Assembly: GCF_037176765.1 (NCBI RefSeq)
Contig: NC_090023.1
Span: 142,091,366-142,155,365 of the forward strand
DNA length: 64,000 nucleotides
Direction: 5' to 3'
DNA from: Anolis sagrei
Taxonomy: Eukaryota > Chordata > Lepidosauria > Squamata > Anolidae
Position 1 is the first letter of the stretch. Each line of letters opens with the position of its first letter. The notes beneath the pieces were generated by a model. The model was not told the origin of the DNA, did not search any database, and saw only the letters and a list, made by a program, of their open reading frames with translations. Made by a program: the position numbers and the translations under genes. Below, piece after piece: positions 11,195 to 23,880 of this stretch.

Positions 11195-11262
11195 ATGGGG
11201 GTTGGACCAAATGGCCTTTGTGGTCTTTTCCAACTTACAAACACATATAATCATACAATGTG
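11195..11262 (+). repeat. CR1 3' end
   Basis: GGGGGTTGGACCAAATGGCC, then TTTGTGGTCTTTTCCAAC, is the conserved CR1 3' terminus. The usual ATTCTATG tail is degraded. It is a short, 5'-truncated copy. Confidence 0.7.
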
Positions 11263-11433
11263 ATGACTTGTAGTAAGTTGATTAAGTACTCCAGAGCATG
11301 TCAAACATAAAGTATGTTTATGTTTCTAGTGGCAATACAGGCTGTGGATAGAAGATAGGTAATACAATATTTTCATTCAGATGAAAATGAGACATTACCT
11401 TAGGTAGGAAAGATGCAGCATGATCTCATCATG

Positions 11434-11500
11434 ACGGAAAGGGAGAATCCCATCTCATAGCCAGCTCACTCAAACATATCACAGATGTGATCACCACTAG
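11434..11500 (+). repeat. 66-bp repeat unit, copy 2
   Basis: Second copy of the unit at 10957-11022, starting GACGGAAAGGGAGAATCCCA and ending ATGTGATCACCACTA. It lies about 125 bp upstream of a SINE target duplication. Confidence 0.7.
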
Positions 11501-11636
11501 GAAAACCATCATAAGGGTGAGAAGTCTTATCATCCAAAGTTGCAAGAGAATAACTAGCTCAACTGCAACTATCCTGGCTTTCCAGAAGACATCAAAATGG
11601 ATGTTATTTGTGGTGAGGCCAACCAACATGCTATTA

Positions 11637-11992
11637 AGTAAAGGTAAACGTTTCCCCTTGACATTAAGTTTAGTCGTGCCCAACTATGGGGGGGGGGGTG
11701 CTCATCTCCATTTCAAAGCTGAAGAGCTGGCATTGACGCCCATAGACGCCTCCAAGGTCATGTGGCCGGCATGACTGCATGGAGCACCGTTACCTTCAGG
11801 CCAGAGTGGTACCTATTGATCTACTCACATTTGCATGTTTTCAAACTGCTAGGTTGGCAGAAGCTGGGGCTAACATCAGGAGCTCACCTTGCTCCCCAGA
11901 TTAGAACCACTGACCTTTCAGTCAGCAAGTTCAGCAGCTCAGCAGTTTAACCCACTGCACCACCAGGGAATCCATGCCCCCAGGGGCTCCAT
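11637..11992 (-). repeat. lizard tRNA SINE (Bov-B-tailed, Sauria/ACA type)
   Basis: A minus-oriented copy. The CTTTACC-type tail lies at the left (near 11637), followed by the GTCGTGCCCAACTATGG segment shared with Bov-B 3' ends. The tRNA head with the complement of its A and B boxes lies at the right (GGTGGTGCAGTGGGTTAAAC read on the minus strand). Perfect 12-bp target duplications AACATGCTATTA flank it at 11625-11636 and 11993-12004. It was probably moved by the Bov-B machinery. Confidence 0.9.
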
Positions 11993-12606
11993 AACATGCT
12001 ATTAGCAGGGGTTAAAAGATTATGATGTCCTTGATTGTTCTAGAATCATAGTTAGAAGACACCACAAGACCATCCAGTCCCTACCATGCAGAAACACACA
12101 ACAAAAGAACTCCTGATAGATGGCCATCCAGCCTTTGTTTAAAAAACTCAGGAGAAGGGGATTCTATCATACTTCAAGGCAGCATATTCCACTGTTGAAC
12201 AGTTCTTACCAGGAAGTCCTTTCTACTGTTTAATTGGATTTTTTTTCTTGCAATTCAAATGTATTGTGCCATGCCCTGATCTCTAAAGCAGCAGAAAACA
12301 TGTGTGTTCCCTCCTCAGTTTAAAATCTTTTCAAGTATTTACATGGGGCTATCATGTCCTCTTTTAACTTCCTCTTCTGTAAACTACACATACCCAGATC
12401 CTTAAGTCATTCCTCATAGGGCTTGTCTTGTGGCTCCCAAATCTAGACAGTATTCCAGGGGAGGTTTGACCAAAACAGAAATGAGTGATAATTTTACTTC
12501 CCTCAATATGAACACTATATTTCCCTTGATGCAACCTAGAATTGCACTGGCATTTTCAGCTACTGCATCATATTGTTAACTCATGTTTGGCTTGGGGTTT
12601 ACTTAG

Positions 12607-12788
12607 GCTGGATCTATCTATGCTCTGCTGCCATATAATGAGTTTCAGAATGCAGATTAATTGCATTGAACTGGATTATATGAGTCTACACTGCCATATT
12701 AAATAAATATTATATTAAATAAATATAATCCAATGAAGTTAATCTGTATTCTGAAACTGCATTATATGGCAATGTAGTTCCAGCCTAA
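12607..12788. mobile_element. foldback MITE (GGCTGGATCTACACTGCC family)
   Basis: It begins GGCTGGATCTATC and ends TTCCAGCC. The arms around 12640-12680 and 12720-12770 are inverted copies (CAGAATGCAGATTAATTGCA against its complement). It has no coding capacity and is inserted in CR1. Relatives lie at 16805-16882 and 43262-43435. Confidence 0.7.
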
Positions 12789-12921
12789 GATTTCTTTCTT
12801 GTTTGCTGTTTCAAACCAGGTGTCATTCGTCCTATACCTATGAATTTTATTTTTCTACCAGTCTAGATGTAGTATCTTACACTTTCCTTGTTGAAATTCA
12901 TTTTATTACGTTTGTCTAATC

Positions 12922-13025
12922 CAGGGGTCCTCAAACTAAGGCCCAGGGGCCGGATGTGGCCCTCCAAGGTCATTTACCCAACCCTTTCTCAGGGTCAATC
13001 TAAGTCTGAAATGACTTGAAAGCAC

Positions 13026-13057
<32 letters not shown>

Positions 13058-13077
13058 CCTATTTCATCAGCCAAAAG

Positions 13078-13117
<40 letters not shown>

Positions 13118-13473
13118 AAACTTTATTTATACCCCGCCACCATCTCCCCAAGGGACTCGGAGCGGCTTACATGAGGCCAAGCCCAATAAACAAAAGCAAT
13201 AAACAAAAACAACAAATACAATACAACTAATATAAATCACATATAAACAATAACTAAAAAAAAGTAGGCCCACATTTCCCACTGAAATACTAGGTTTATA
13301 TATTTTTAAATTGTTCTTCATTTTAATTATTGTATTGTTTTTAAGTGTCTTTTGCACTACAAATAAGATATGTGTAGGAATTCATTCATGTTTTTTTCAA
13401 ATTATAATCCGGCCCTCCAACAGTTTGAGGGACTGTGACCTGGCCCTCTGTTTAAAACGTTTGAGGACCCCTG
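12922..13473. mobile_element. hAT element with perfect 8-bp target duplication
   Basis: The left end CAGGGGTCCTCAAACT and the right end ACGTTTGAGGACCCCTG are inverted copies. Exact 8-bp duplications GTCTAATC flank it at 12914-12921 and 13474-13481, the hAT signature. The interior (GGCCCGGATGTGGCCC-like, GGCCCTCCAACAGTTTGAGG) shows it is a non-autonomous copy. It carries CAA repeats and an L2 3' end at about 13078-13262. Confidence 0.9.
13078..13262 (-). repeat. L2-type LINE 3' end with TAA tail
   Basis: A TAATAATAATAATAATAATG-type tail is followed by CTTTATTTATACCCCGCCAC, the GTCCCC hairpin complement and ACATGAGGCCAAGCCCAA. It is minus orientation, 5'-truncated, and lies inside the hAT element. 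Confidence 0.75.
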
Positions 13474-13625
13474 GTCTAATCTGTTAAAAACCGTTTGGAT
13501 TCTGATCCTCTTTTCTGGAGTATTAGCCATCCCTCCCAATTTGGTGTCATCTTCAAATTTGATAAACATGCATGCTGTTCCATTGTCCAAATCGTTGATC
13601 CCATTTTTGCCAGGATATATTGGCA

Positions 13626-15999
13626 GACCACATTGTCTCAGCACCCTGACAACTGGCCTTCATAAATTCCAAATCCTAAATGGCTTGAAGAATCAGAGCC
13701 TTGACCTTTAACAACCCCTTAAATGTTTTTCTAATATATTTTGTGGAGGCCAAGGCACTCCTGAAGTAGCAATGGCAAAAGCCCTTGCTATTGAAGGCTC
13801 ATATTATCATACCATTAAATTTTTGTCTAATCTCCTTCATCCAGTTTGGAACTAATAGGATCATTCCAAGCCTGGCATACAGCCTAATGGATATACCGTA
13901 ACTGTGGCCACAAATCACAACACAGCTCCGCACCGGCTTCTACCTGGTATCTGCAAAATAGAAATACATCAACTTCATTAATAATGCAGTGACTGAATGC
14001 ACCTTTGATATGATGAAGACCTTTTTCTCTTTATCCTTTTGATTGACTGCACGGAGTAACACGTGGATGAGGCACCAATTCTAAATGAATATGCTCCAAA
14101 CCTTGCTTTTGCCATCCCCTTGTGTGTCTAGAATTGAAATTAGCCAGTGGGGAGCAATAACTGTGACAAAACTAGAAACCCCTGTGATTGCCTTTGACTT
14201 TAGCATGTATTTGCAAGGCACAGACTAGGTAAAGTGCTGTTTTACTTGAAGCTTGTAGACGGATAATACTGCCCATCCCATTTTGGTCTGTCTGTACAAA
14301 TAATCACAGAGACACATTGATCATCAATCATTAAATCTCCCTATTTGGGTGCCCTATTTGGGTGCCCTTAATGCTTGGAAAATACCCAGTGTCAGCTGAA
14401 CTTTCCACCACACTACAATACCAGATATTCTGGTTCTCATAGTTTTTGATTTCAAGGCTATGATTTTGAGTGATACACAATATTGCAGGATGTGTACAAT
14501 TGAAATTGGCCATTGGTTTGACAAGACCTCAGATGTTCTGAATTGAAAAAAATAGTTTTACCACCCTCAAATATAACTGTCAATTAGAAAGTGCAAGGAA
14601 CAACCCAATCATCCTAACTATTTCTTCCTTCCAAAGTTCCATATTTCTGGTGGTAACAGATATGGCCTGTGCGTGGCTTCTGGTGCTAGTTGTCTGAGGT
14701 GCTCTACCTGCATGCAGGAAAGGACACCAGCTAATTTGTCATCTACTCCTACCATGTGTAGTGCTGTCACCAAAATATAATGCATCAGACAGTGCTGAGT
14801 AATTTCCTTGCACCTACATCATTACTCCAAGTGATGTGGATAGCAAGGTGTTAATGACCTGTACCATGTTATCATACCAAAACTGGATGGATGAATTTGC
14901 CAATTCATCTGCTCAAATCCCAACTGCTACTAATACCAGGACAGGGATGGGGGGGGGGGGAATCCAAAACCGGAGGTCTCTTGTAACTCCTATCTCATGC
15001 CAATTTGGTGGCCACACTTCTGCACACCATCTTCCCCTAATAAAACTTAAAAGCCCAGTGAGCCAGTTGCATCTGAAGACATTTGTAAGGCCTCTGTAAT
15101 TTTAATTCTTCCCGAAAGGACACACAATTAAGGTTTTCCATAAAGATGCACCACACCCTAAGGTCTACCTTAACTTCCATCCTATTCTATGGTGTGGTTC
15201 CTTTAGTTCTTTTCAGCTGCCACATGTCTTCCTTTCCTTTTTCAACCAAACTCCAGTGAATACAAAGAACCCACTATATATATTTCATGAACAAGGTAAA
15301 AAGTGAGGAAAAGAAGAATTTATATCCAAAGATGTGACAGAGAAGAAGCCTAAATAACCTACAATTCTTCGGGATAGATAACTACAGAAGAGAGCTGTCT
15401 TCTGAGGAGTAATGTGTGGAATCATGTTGGTAGCATCTCAACTTTTGTATGCGGAATTTAGGACCTCATCACATGAAGTCACTTAATGCGGGTGATTGGG
15501 GGGGGGGATTTGCCAGGCAACATGGTGAATCTAGTGGACAGCAGGGGAATCCATTGCTCTGTGCCCAACATCTCCCATAGCGCTGCCTTCCCCATCACAT
15601 GGAAGAAAGCGCCACTGCCCAGCTTCCCCCCGCACTCACCCCATTGCTGGCAAGGAGAACACACGAAGCGTCCCATGTTTTCCTTGTCTCTTCTTAGGAT
15701 ATATTCAGCACAGTTGAAGGACAAAGCCCTGCTGGAAGTAGCTCTTTGTGATCTGTTGGGATCCAGCAAGCTCTGCCCTTGAACTGTGCTGGATGCATTC
15801 TATGACAGGTAAAAAAAAAACCCTGTGTGATGAAGTGGTAAGTCAGTGCTCACAGGACTGAAGCAGCAGGGAACAAATAATTTCATAACAACAGCTTTAT
15901 TGACTGCTAGTCCATTTATGCACACTCTTTAGAGCAGTAACTATGTCTTTACAAAGGCCTATCTGACTATCTAACTCACAATATCTACAAATATGATCT
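13626..15999. other. non-coding DNA with weak repeat traces
   Basis: I recognise no gene. 15465-15840 is GC-richer and bounded by similar strings (GACCTCATCACATG and TGTGTGATGAAGTGG, roughly inverted), so it may be a MITE. Poly(G) tracts lie near 14949-14960 and 15498-15507. Small frames (14836-15099; 15479-15769 minus; 15486-15782) show no family motifs. Confidence 0.4.
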
Positions 16000-16316
16000 T
16001 GCCCATATTTGGAGACATAGAGAGGAGGTCCTTCTCTCTATTCTTCCACCTTCACAGGCACCTTTTGTGGGAACGTAGGATAAAGTCTTCACAGTAGTTG
16101 CTTTCAGTCTCTGGAACTCTCTTCCGAGAAACATTGAACAGGATCCCTCCTTGTTATCCTTCTGTAAACAAGTGAAGACTTTTAATTTGTTTCAGCAGGA
16201 CATCTCAAAGGGAAAGGACCTTTAATGTGCTAAAGTTTCTATATTTCTCTCTTTTCTTTCTAACAGGCATGTTTTTGATAGTTTTAAATGTTTTTTATAA
16301 TTATTGTATATATGTA

Positions 16317-16367
<51 letters not shown>

Positions 16368-16368
16368 A
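16000..16368 (+). repeat. L2 LINE, ORF2 C-terminus and 3' end
   Basis: 16090-16200 translates, with breaks, to the L2 C-terminal SLWNSLPRNI…SLLSFCKQVKTFNLFQQ-like stretch (TCTCTGGAACTCTCTTCCGA). After it come an AT-rich 3' region and a (TG)n(TA)n microsatellite at 16313-16365. It is a 5'-truncated, degraded copy. Confidence 0.6.
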
Positions 16369-16519
16369 TAAACTAGGTTTTTTTGTTTAAAAACTATTTA
16401 AAAACGGGGGTCAGCTTATACATGGGTCAGTGGAAATATTGTACCTTAACTCTTATTTTAAAAGGAACCATTCCCTTCTGCGAGTAGCATGGTGAAAAAC
16501 AAGAGCTTCATCTGTCCCA

Positions 16520-16662
16520 GGGCCCTTCCACAGCCCTATATTCCAGAATATGAAGGCAGAAAATCCCACATGAGTGTAGACTCAGATAACCCAGTTCAAA
16601 GCAGATATTGTGGGATTTTCTGCCTTGATATTCTGGGATATAGGGCTGTGTGGAAGGGCTCC
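16520..16662. mobile_element. foldback MITE (GGGCCCTTCCACACAGCC family)
   Basis: It begins GGGCCCTTCCACAGCCCTAT and ends with the inverted equivalent (ATAGGGCTGTGTGGAAGGGC). Nearly the whole length is one inverted repeat, with the arms meeting at about 16590. It is non-coding. Sister copies: 18670, 28157, 33223-33522 and 50141. Confidence 0.8.
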
Positions 16663-16804
16663 CAGGAGAACCCAAACTTTTTCTTATTATATGTATTTAT
16701 AACCTGCCTTTTTCTGCCAAAGGAGACTCAGAGCAGCTAACAATAAAAACCTGTGTGCCTAACAACCGCCAGCAAAATTAAATCTGTCTAACCTTAGACA
16801 GAGG

Positions 16805-16882
16805 CTGGATCTACACTACCATGTAATCCATACAGTTAATCTGCATTCTGAAACTGGATTATATGACAGTATAGATTCAGCC
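16805..16882. mobile_element. short foldback MITE copy
   Basis: GGCTGGATCTACACTACCAT…AGTATAGATTCAGCC are inverted ends. It is the same family as 12607-12788 but much shorter. Confidence 0.65.
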
Positions 16883-17429
16883 AGAGTGGAAGACAGCTAT
16901 CCCAGAAAGTTAATTTTGGTTATCATGAAAAGGCAGCACATTGTTAGTGATTTAGTACATTATTATTGGAGGGAGAGCAGCATTTACACATTTTCTGATT
17001 TAGGTGCAAAAATAACTTGGAAGAGTTTTGGTACATGACCAGAGTTGGGTTGGTGAAGAATTGCTGTTGTCTCTCTCTTAGCTATGTCTGTTTCCCTCAG
17101 ACTGGATGAAGAATGTATACATATTGAAAAATATGTCCAATTGTATTATATAGAATAGCATTCTGAAAATGTTTGCTTTTGTATTGTATTATATTTGATA
17201 ATTGTGTGCTGTTAAGCTGATATGAGCATGTTTATAGAAGCCTGATTAATTTATAGAGAGAGCTCTTGCTTATTCACTCCTTTTTTTTGAATGATATAGA
17301 AAGGGCAGGAATGTCTTGGCTTTCTAACAAGCATTTGTGACTTTCAGGAAGAAAGATTGACCTGCATATATTTAATTTTGTTCTGTATCTATGTGTATGT
17401 TTTAATTAAGGCTCAACATCGAAGCTGCA

Positions 17430-18291
<862 letters not shown>

Positions 18292-18372
18292 TTGTTATCC
18301 ATAGATGCATGGCCATTCATGAGGTAAGGGCACAGCATGGCAACCTTGCTTCTAAGATTTGTGATCGCAAGC

Positions 18373-18378
18373 AATAAA
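18373..18378 (+). terminator. LRRC18: LRRC18 polyadenylation signal
   Basis: A canonical AATAAA lies 82 bp after the LRRC18 stop codon and is followed by the TG/T-rich stretch ATAGCAGTCTATGTAATTAT. It is the first such hexamer downstream and gives a short 3' UTR of about 100 nt. Confidence 0.75.
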
Positions 18379-18669
18379 ACTGCTCTTGACCACATAGCAG
18401 TCTATGTAATTATTTTTCAAACCATCAAATATGAAGGCAGGTATATTACTAAAATGTGAACCATGTTCATTTAAAGGAGATGAAAAGAGATTGACCCTTG
18501 CTTTTGCCAGCTAGGAGTGGGCAAGGATTAGGACAACACTGACATGGAGCTTACAGTGTGTAGACTGCAAAACATCTTTTATCTGGCTCTAACTGCAAGC
18601 AGGAAGGTATAGCTGACAGTTTGAATTGTGGTAGTATTCTGAGAACTTGCTTTTCCCATGCTTTCTGGC

Positions 18670-18825
18670 TCAGGACTCTTCCACGCAGCCCTATATCCCA
18701 GAATATCAAGGCAGGAAATCCCACGTTATCTGAGTGTGGACTCAGATAACCCAGTTCAAAGTAGATATTGTGGGATTTTCCGCCTTGATATTCTCGGTTA
18801 TAGGGCTGTGTAGAAGGGCCTTCAG
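18670..18825. mobile_element. foldback MITE (GGGCCCTTCCACACAGCC family)
   Basis: ACTCTTCCACGCAGCCCTAT at the left and ATAGGGCTGTGTAGAAGGGC at the right are inverted. The arms also hold the AATATCAAGGCAGGAAATCC block and its complement. It lies about 300 bp past the LRRC18 poly(A) signal. Confidence 0.8.
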
Positions 18826-19572
18826 AGAGGATTTTTCTGTTTTTTGTGGTTTGATGCTGGATGGCAATTCTTGTCCATTCAGCACCAAAATAAACCAACC
18901 TTGTCTTCTACATATAGAGACTCAAACTAGCTGTTCAGTGGCCAAACAGCATTGGGTGCTAAAAGTAACTCATCCATCCAGACACTGTACACAAAGTCAG
19001 GAACATGATCACCATGTCACCCAAAATTAGGGGTGCTCCTGATTTGATTAGGTAAAAGTGGAAAGGAAATATTTTACTTCCCAATAGTCCCAAGTCAGAG
19101 ACATCTTGCTGTTTCTGAAGTGTGGATTTTTCCTATGATTCCCAAGTTGATTGGCATGCAAATTATTCCACAATTCCCTATGTAGAGACACGTCAAAACA
19201 CCCAAGTTAACATGTGATGGGAATCCCCCCTTGCCCATTTGTAAATAAAATGATGATGTCATCATGGAAGGAGGAGCCAAAATGGGCAGAATCTATTCCT
19301 TTCGGTTGCTATTATCGTTTTGGGACTGAGGAAGTATACAAAGAGAGAAGTTTAAAAAATAAGAAAAGAAAGAAAACAGAAGGGACAGTAAGGGAAACAA
19401 TTTTTACCATGTGATGACAAATAGAACAGATAAATCTTAAAGAAATCCAAGAGAAAGATTAGGTGTGATGGAAGTAGGACAATCTTCCATTTAATTTCCA
19501 AACAGGATATGGTAAAGCTTAAGAGAAAACCAACTCTCCCAAATGCTTGACTTATCCTGTGGGATGAAGTCC
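18826..19572. other. non-coding DNA, nothing recognised
   Basis: Apparently single-copy sequence. Small overlapping frames on both strands show no motif. A purine-rich patch lies at 19350-19400. Confidence 0.4.
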
Positions 19573-19772
19573 ATAGAGTGCATGTACACTGAAGGATTAA
19601 TACCATTTGATCCCACTTTAACTGCCATGGCTCGATGTTGTGGAATTGTGGGATTTATAGTTTAGTGAGGCACCAGCAAAGAAGTCAAAAGATCTTGCAA
19701 ATTCAATAGCATTAAGCCATGGCCATTAAAGTAGGGTCAAGCTGCATTAATTATACAGTGTAGATGCACGCA
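19573..19772. mobile_element. foldback MITE (GTGCATCTACACTG family)
   Basis: The left GTGCATGTACACTGAAGGAT and the right ATTATACAGTGTAGATGCAC are inverted. Internal arms (ACTTTAACTGCCATGGC and GCCATGGCCATTAAAGT) pair as well. The recognisable GTTGTGGAATTGTGGGATTT block is shared with 62296-62462. Confidence 0.7.
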
Positions 19773-19816
19773 TAATAGCACACCAGCTTGTAAAGCCAAG
19801 CACATGCAGACTAAAT

Positions 19817-20030
19817 ATCATAGCATTGGAAGAGACTACAAGGGCTGTTCCTTCCATCCAAACAATATAACAATTGGTGAACACTTGTTATGTTCAGCCC
19901 TTCAACCAAATACCACCTAACAGTAGCACTTTCTAACTCACAATTAATCAGCTTGTCTGCAAAAAAGTCATGGGGGACCTTTTAAATACCTTTAATAATC
20001 TTGTAAATCTATACTTTAAGAACACTTCAT
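19817..20030 (-). repeat. CR1 fragments
   Basis: TATCATAGCATTGGAAGAGA is the complement of the CR1 3' tail region. CAAAAAAGTCATGGGGGACC near 19962 resembles the CR1 RT complement, so two pieces may be joined. Both are short and diverged. Confidence 0.5.
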
Positions 20031-20560
20031 TGTCTTTTGGAAGGTAAAAGGTCACACTTTATTTAGCTTAGTTTAATGAGAACAACACAGAATAAGGAGT
20101 GCTTGGTTCCTAATAATCAAGAATACAGGGTGTTGGCAATTTCAGTGGAGACCACAGAGATTCAGCAATTGAGGTAAGGAAACATCCTCAGGGATAAAAG
20201 CAGATTATATTGGGAAAACCCTGTGGTGTTTCCTAAAATCCATTTTGTGTTCTGTATGTATTCTCAGGGTATTGTGAAGCAATTATACTAACTACCTTAT
20301 GGTCATTCCCTGAGGTCTGAGGTAGAGTTGTGCATGGATCTGTTTTCCTTCAGTACCCTTGTTTCCTTCAGCACCTTCAGGACAACAAAACGGGAAGGGC
20401 CCTCCCAGTACAAAAAAACTCGCCTGACACAAAAGTAAGTGGGAGCCGATCTTGGCTCCTCCTCTGCTTTTCGGGAGCACATGGGCGCTCCATGTGCTCT
20501 TCTAATGGGGGCTCCCTGGGAACTCTGATGCTTTGAATGCTTTGAATCCAGGTCTTAATT
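20031..20560. other. non-coding DNA, nothing recognised
   Basis: No gene or repeat family identified. Overlapping small frames at 20292-20616 lie in a GC-richer patch and carry no motif. Confidence 0.35.
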
Positions 20561-21330
20561 AAGGATATGTGTTGAACCCCAGGCCTGGAGCCACCTATGA
20601 CCATAGCACCACACAAGAGTACAGAATTTAATCAAACAGTTTATTGTAAACAAACATATATAAACATATACAAAAAAGCAGGACTAAAGAAAATAGAGGA
20701 ATAATCCCAAAAAGACTTAGCAATAAATGATATCCACACAGGAATCCAACTGTCTCAAAAACAGCCAAATTTAACACAGTCCAGGAATAGCCAAAAATCA
20801 CAAGTACAGCATAAATGCATAAACAAAAGGTATACTTAGAAAAAGCTGAGCAGAAATCATAAAACAATTATATAGAAAACTTCCAGGATACTTGAATCCA
20901 AAACCAGGACTTGATTGACTTGACACAGGGACCAAAGAATTCAGGCCTTGCTTCTCCCTTGAAAGCCAACGTTGCCTGAACTAATTCTAAGGTAAACAGC
21001 AGGCTGGTTTTGTGTGTGTATGTGTGTGTGTGTATGTGTGTCAGGAGCGACTTGAGAAACTGCAAGTTGCTTCTGGTGTGAAAGAATTGACCGCCTGCAA
21101 GGACGCTGCCTGCATCTGAATGCCTCTCCTCTAGAGTAGAAACAGGTAACAAGCCTCCTTAAAAGCGCGGTCTGCCTGCAACGAGCTGAGCGCCTCTCCT
21201 CTAGAGTAGAAAAACAACTTATCTACCATGCATTCTGCATCAAACAGCCATATTTTGCAGCCTTAGTATTTTTATCTGCTGCTGTTATTAGACAACAGCT
21301 AACTTTTGGGACAATTTGTTAGTAGACGTC
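20560..21330. repeat. unassigned interspersed sequence, possibly LTR-related
   Basis: It holds a TG/TATG microsatellite at 21014-21042, followed by the dispersed lizard motif CAGGAGCGACTTGAGAAACTGCAAG. The string CGCCTCTCCTCTAGAGTAGAAA recurs near 21122 and 21190. The layout is not clear enough to name a family. If it is LTR-derived, it is a broken fossil. Confidence 0.3.
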
Positions 21331-22781
21331 TAAGACTCCATCTACACAGCCCTAAAATTTAGGCTGGGAAACAGATTAGCCTGAAGATCGTCCGTGAAGA
21401 TCCAGACCGTTGGAGGTATACGGACTCACTTTGAAGACTCTACTCTTGGAAGGCAATAATACTCAGCCTCAAGAGACAGCCTGATGGTGATGACCTGCTA
21501 AGTTTGCTATTTTTGCTTCATGGTCACTTCATTTGCTCAAATTGATATAATGATTCTTAGTTATGTCCGCTGAAGTCACATGCATTGTGTTGGTATATAA
21601 AGTCTAAATTGTTTAAATCCCTGTTGATTATATTTATTGTCAGGTATATTTTAGAAGTTGCTCGCTAAATCTAATGGTCAATAGAGGCTGGTACCACATA
21701 TCTCCCTAACTAGACACCTGCTGATAATGGACAGGATGACTTGTGGATTTGTTTTGACAGCACTTTTCTACCCAAGGTGTTTCTCGTGTGAAAGGTGTCA
21801 GGGGTTCTATGCAGTCATAAAATTCCCTGTTAGAGTGGAAGGGACTCTATTAGCTCCAGTTAAGGAGCCAGATACCTTCAGGTAGCTGTAGTGTATCTTC
21901 TCCAGGAACAAGAACACACAAACAAAGTTGTTCTTTCCTAAAAGAAGGGTTTTTTCTTTAGTTACAGCAGTATAAACACAGTACGTACAATCTCTCTTTG
22001 AAATCCTCCAACACCATCCACATCAACCCTCATCAACCTAACACAGGGTTACTAAAACCTATATACTATAGTCTCCGTAATAGCTACCATACCCCATTCA
22101 TTTTTGAGACAGCAAAGGCTTGTAGTTAACCATCTTTTCATACTTTGGGAGTTGGCAGGAGATCATTAATAGGGGAAAATATACGTTTATACAGAAATAT
22201 TTTTTTTGCCTGTATTAATTTGTACTGGCAGAAGTTATTTTGCAATCAAAAACCCACCATCTGAGATTCTCCTGCCAATTCTATTGAAATAAAGGGCACC
22301 AAACTAACACTTCCTCAACCTTCTTAGACTTCCTTACAACTGGGTAACTAAATATGTTATAGCCCTTGAGGTATGATGGATTAATTTTGTGTGTCAAAGT
22401 CTCTTGCAGGTAAATATTTTTGCAGAGTTCCAATAAATCCCTTTCTGCCATTTTATTTTGCATGCTTCCAAGTTCCAGGAAATTATATAAAATTCTCTTT
22501 GTATTGTATCTAGTCAATGCCAAGTTTTGGAAATGTTCTGAATGCCTCAAAATGAATATTTTGGCATATTTTCTCTACTCTATTCTCTGACATTAGGGCT
22601 GTGATGATTTCTCACATTTCTGGAGGACTTACTTTAGTGATAAATTGCTGTTTTGACCCACTGAAATGTTTTGCAGTTGAGTGCCAATATTTTTGTTTAT
22701 GTTTCCTTGTGTGTTCAATTCCAATTCAAAGTTATTTTTATGTGTAACAAAGAGAGGTCCCATCTACACTACCACTTAGAT
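21331..22781. other. non-coding DNA, nothing firmly recognised
   Basis: About 1.4 kb without a recognisable gene. 21795-22080 has a composition like an LTR-type or other old repeat, but I see no ends. The frame at 22281-22550 (minus) has no known motif. Confidence 0.35.
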
Positions 22782-22945
22782 CAATGGTTGTCAATCTTCT
22801 TAATGCCGCGACCCCTTAATGCAGGTTCTCATGTTGTGGTGACCCCCAACCATAAAATTATTTTTGTTGCTACTTCATAACTGTAATTTTGCTACTGTTA
22901 CAAATTGTAATGTAAATATCTGATATGCAGGCTGTGTTTTCATTA
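22782..22945. mobile_element. SPIN-like hAT element, one end
   Basis: It begins CAATGGTTGTCAATCTTCTT and continues through ATGCCGCGACCCC, GTTGTGGTGACCCCCAACCA, CTTCATAACTGTAATTTTGC and ATATCTGATATGCAGG. This is very close to the end of SPIN (Space Invader) hAT elements, which spread horizontally among tetrapods. The other terminus is not clear. Confidence 0.75.
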
Positions 22946-23880
22946 TTACACATTGAACATAATTAAAGCATATTGATTAATCACAAAAACAATATGTTTG
23001 GGAAAGTATGGACAACGGATGATGGGATTTGCAGTACCTTCAACCGATTCAGCTCTGACTTCCACAGATGACTGAGACCCCCATGAATGACAGACGTGCA
23101 GTATTCTTTCATGTTTTTTTATTTGATTGTCCAATAGTCCTGTTATTGAAAAAAATGTCCCCTCTTGATTAAACATAAACAAAGAGATATAAAAAATGAT
23201 TTAATTTTTATTTTTTTATTTTCTCAGGTTTTGCTATGTCAAAGTGGCGCCCAGCTTCAATTGCTATATTAATTGTCAGCTATATTTCCTCCTGTAAATG
23301 AAATCCACTTTTATGAAATTATATAAATTGTATGGAATTAAATGGAATCAAATCTTTAAAAGTGGAACTGGAACTATAAATGTATAAATCTGTTTTACTT
23401 AATCCCCTGCCTGGGGACCGAAAACGGCTAAGCTAGATAATGTATGTACGCCCAAACCCCAAACTAGTTTGAGGGGATTTCCTTTGTGTATATGCAAACT
23501 GCAACTCACCTTTCATAAATACATCACCTCAGGGGGTCTGGACAGGAAATGTGCCCACATCCCCCAATTCCAGGCTGGTACTTTTTCTATCTCTATACTG
23601 ACAAGCCCTTTTAACAAAAAGAGGCTTGCCTACATTTTCAAAGCTGCTCACATATTTCCTTGAGAATCACTCATAAATATATACAGTTCCCCCCATAATT
23701 TGCATTAAAAGTCATTGTGTTCTATGAGCTCCTTCCTTTATATTTACCGGAATGGACATTTAAATCAATCACGGAGCTATTTACCTTTTTCATTGACATA
23801 TTCCTGGGATCGCACCTCTCTTGAGGACGGATCTCTAAACGGGTTTGGACTTTGAATCCACCAACCACAGCTGCTACTTT
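22946..23880. other. non-coding DNA, nothing firmly recognised
   Basis: It may include more of the hAT element up to about 23100. Beyond that no gene, RNA gene or repeat end is recognised. Confidence 0.35.

Larger units (their letters stand above)
12045..13625 (-). repeat. CR1 LINE 3' end, host of three nested insertions
   Basis: The minus-strand CR1 3' region starts with the complement of its tail (AGAATCATAGTTAGAAGAC near 12043). It continues through the C-terminal coding complement (TGGCCATCCAGCCTTTG) and upstream sequence (CCAATTTGGTGTCATCTTCA near 13538). A foldback MITE (12607-12788) and a hAT element (12922-13473) interrupt it, and the hAT carries an L2 tail. Continuity of CR1 across both breaks gives the order of events. 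Confidence 0.8.
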
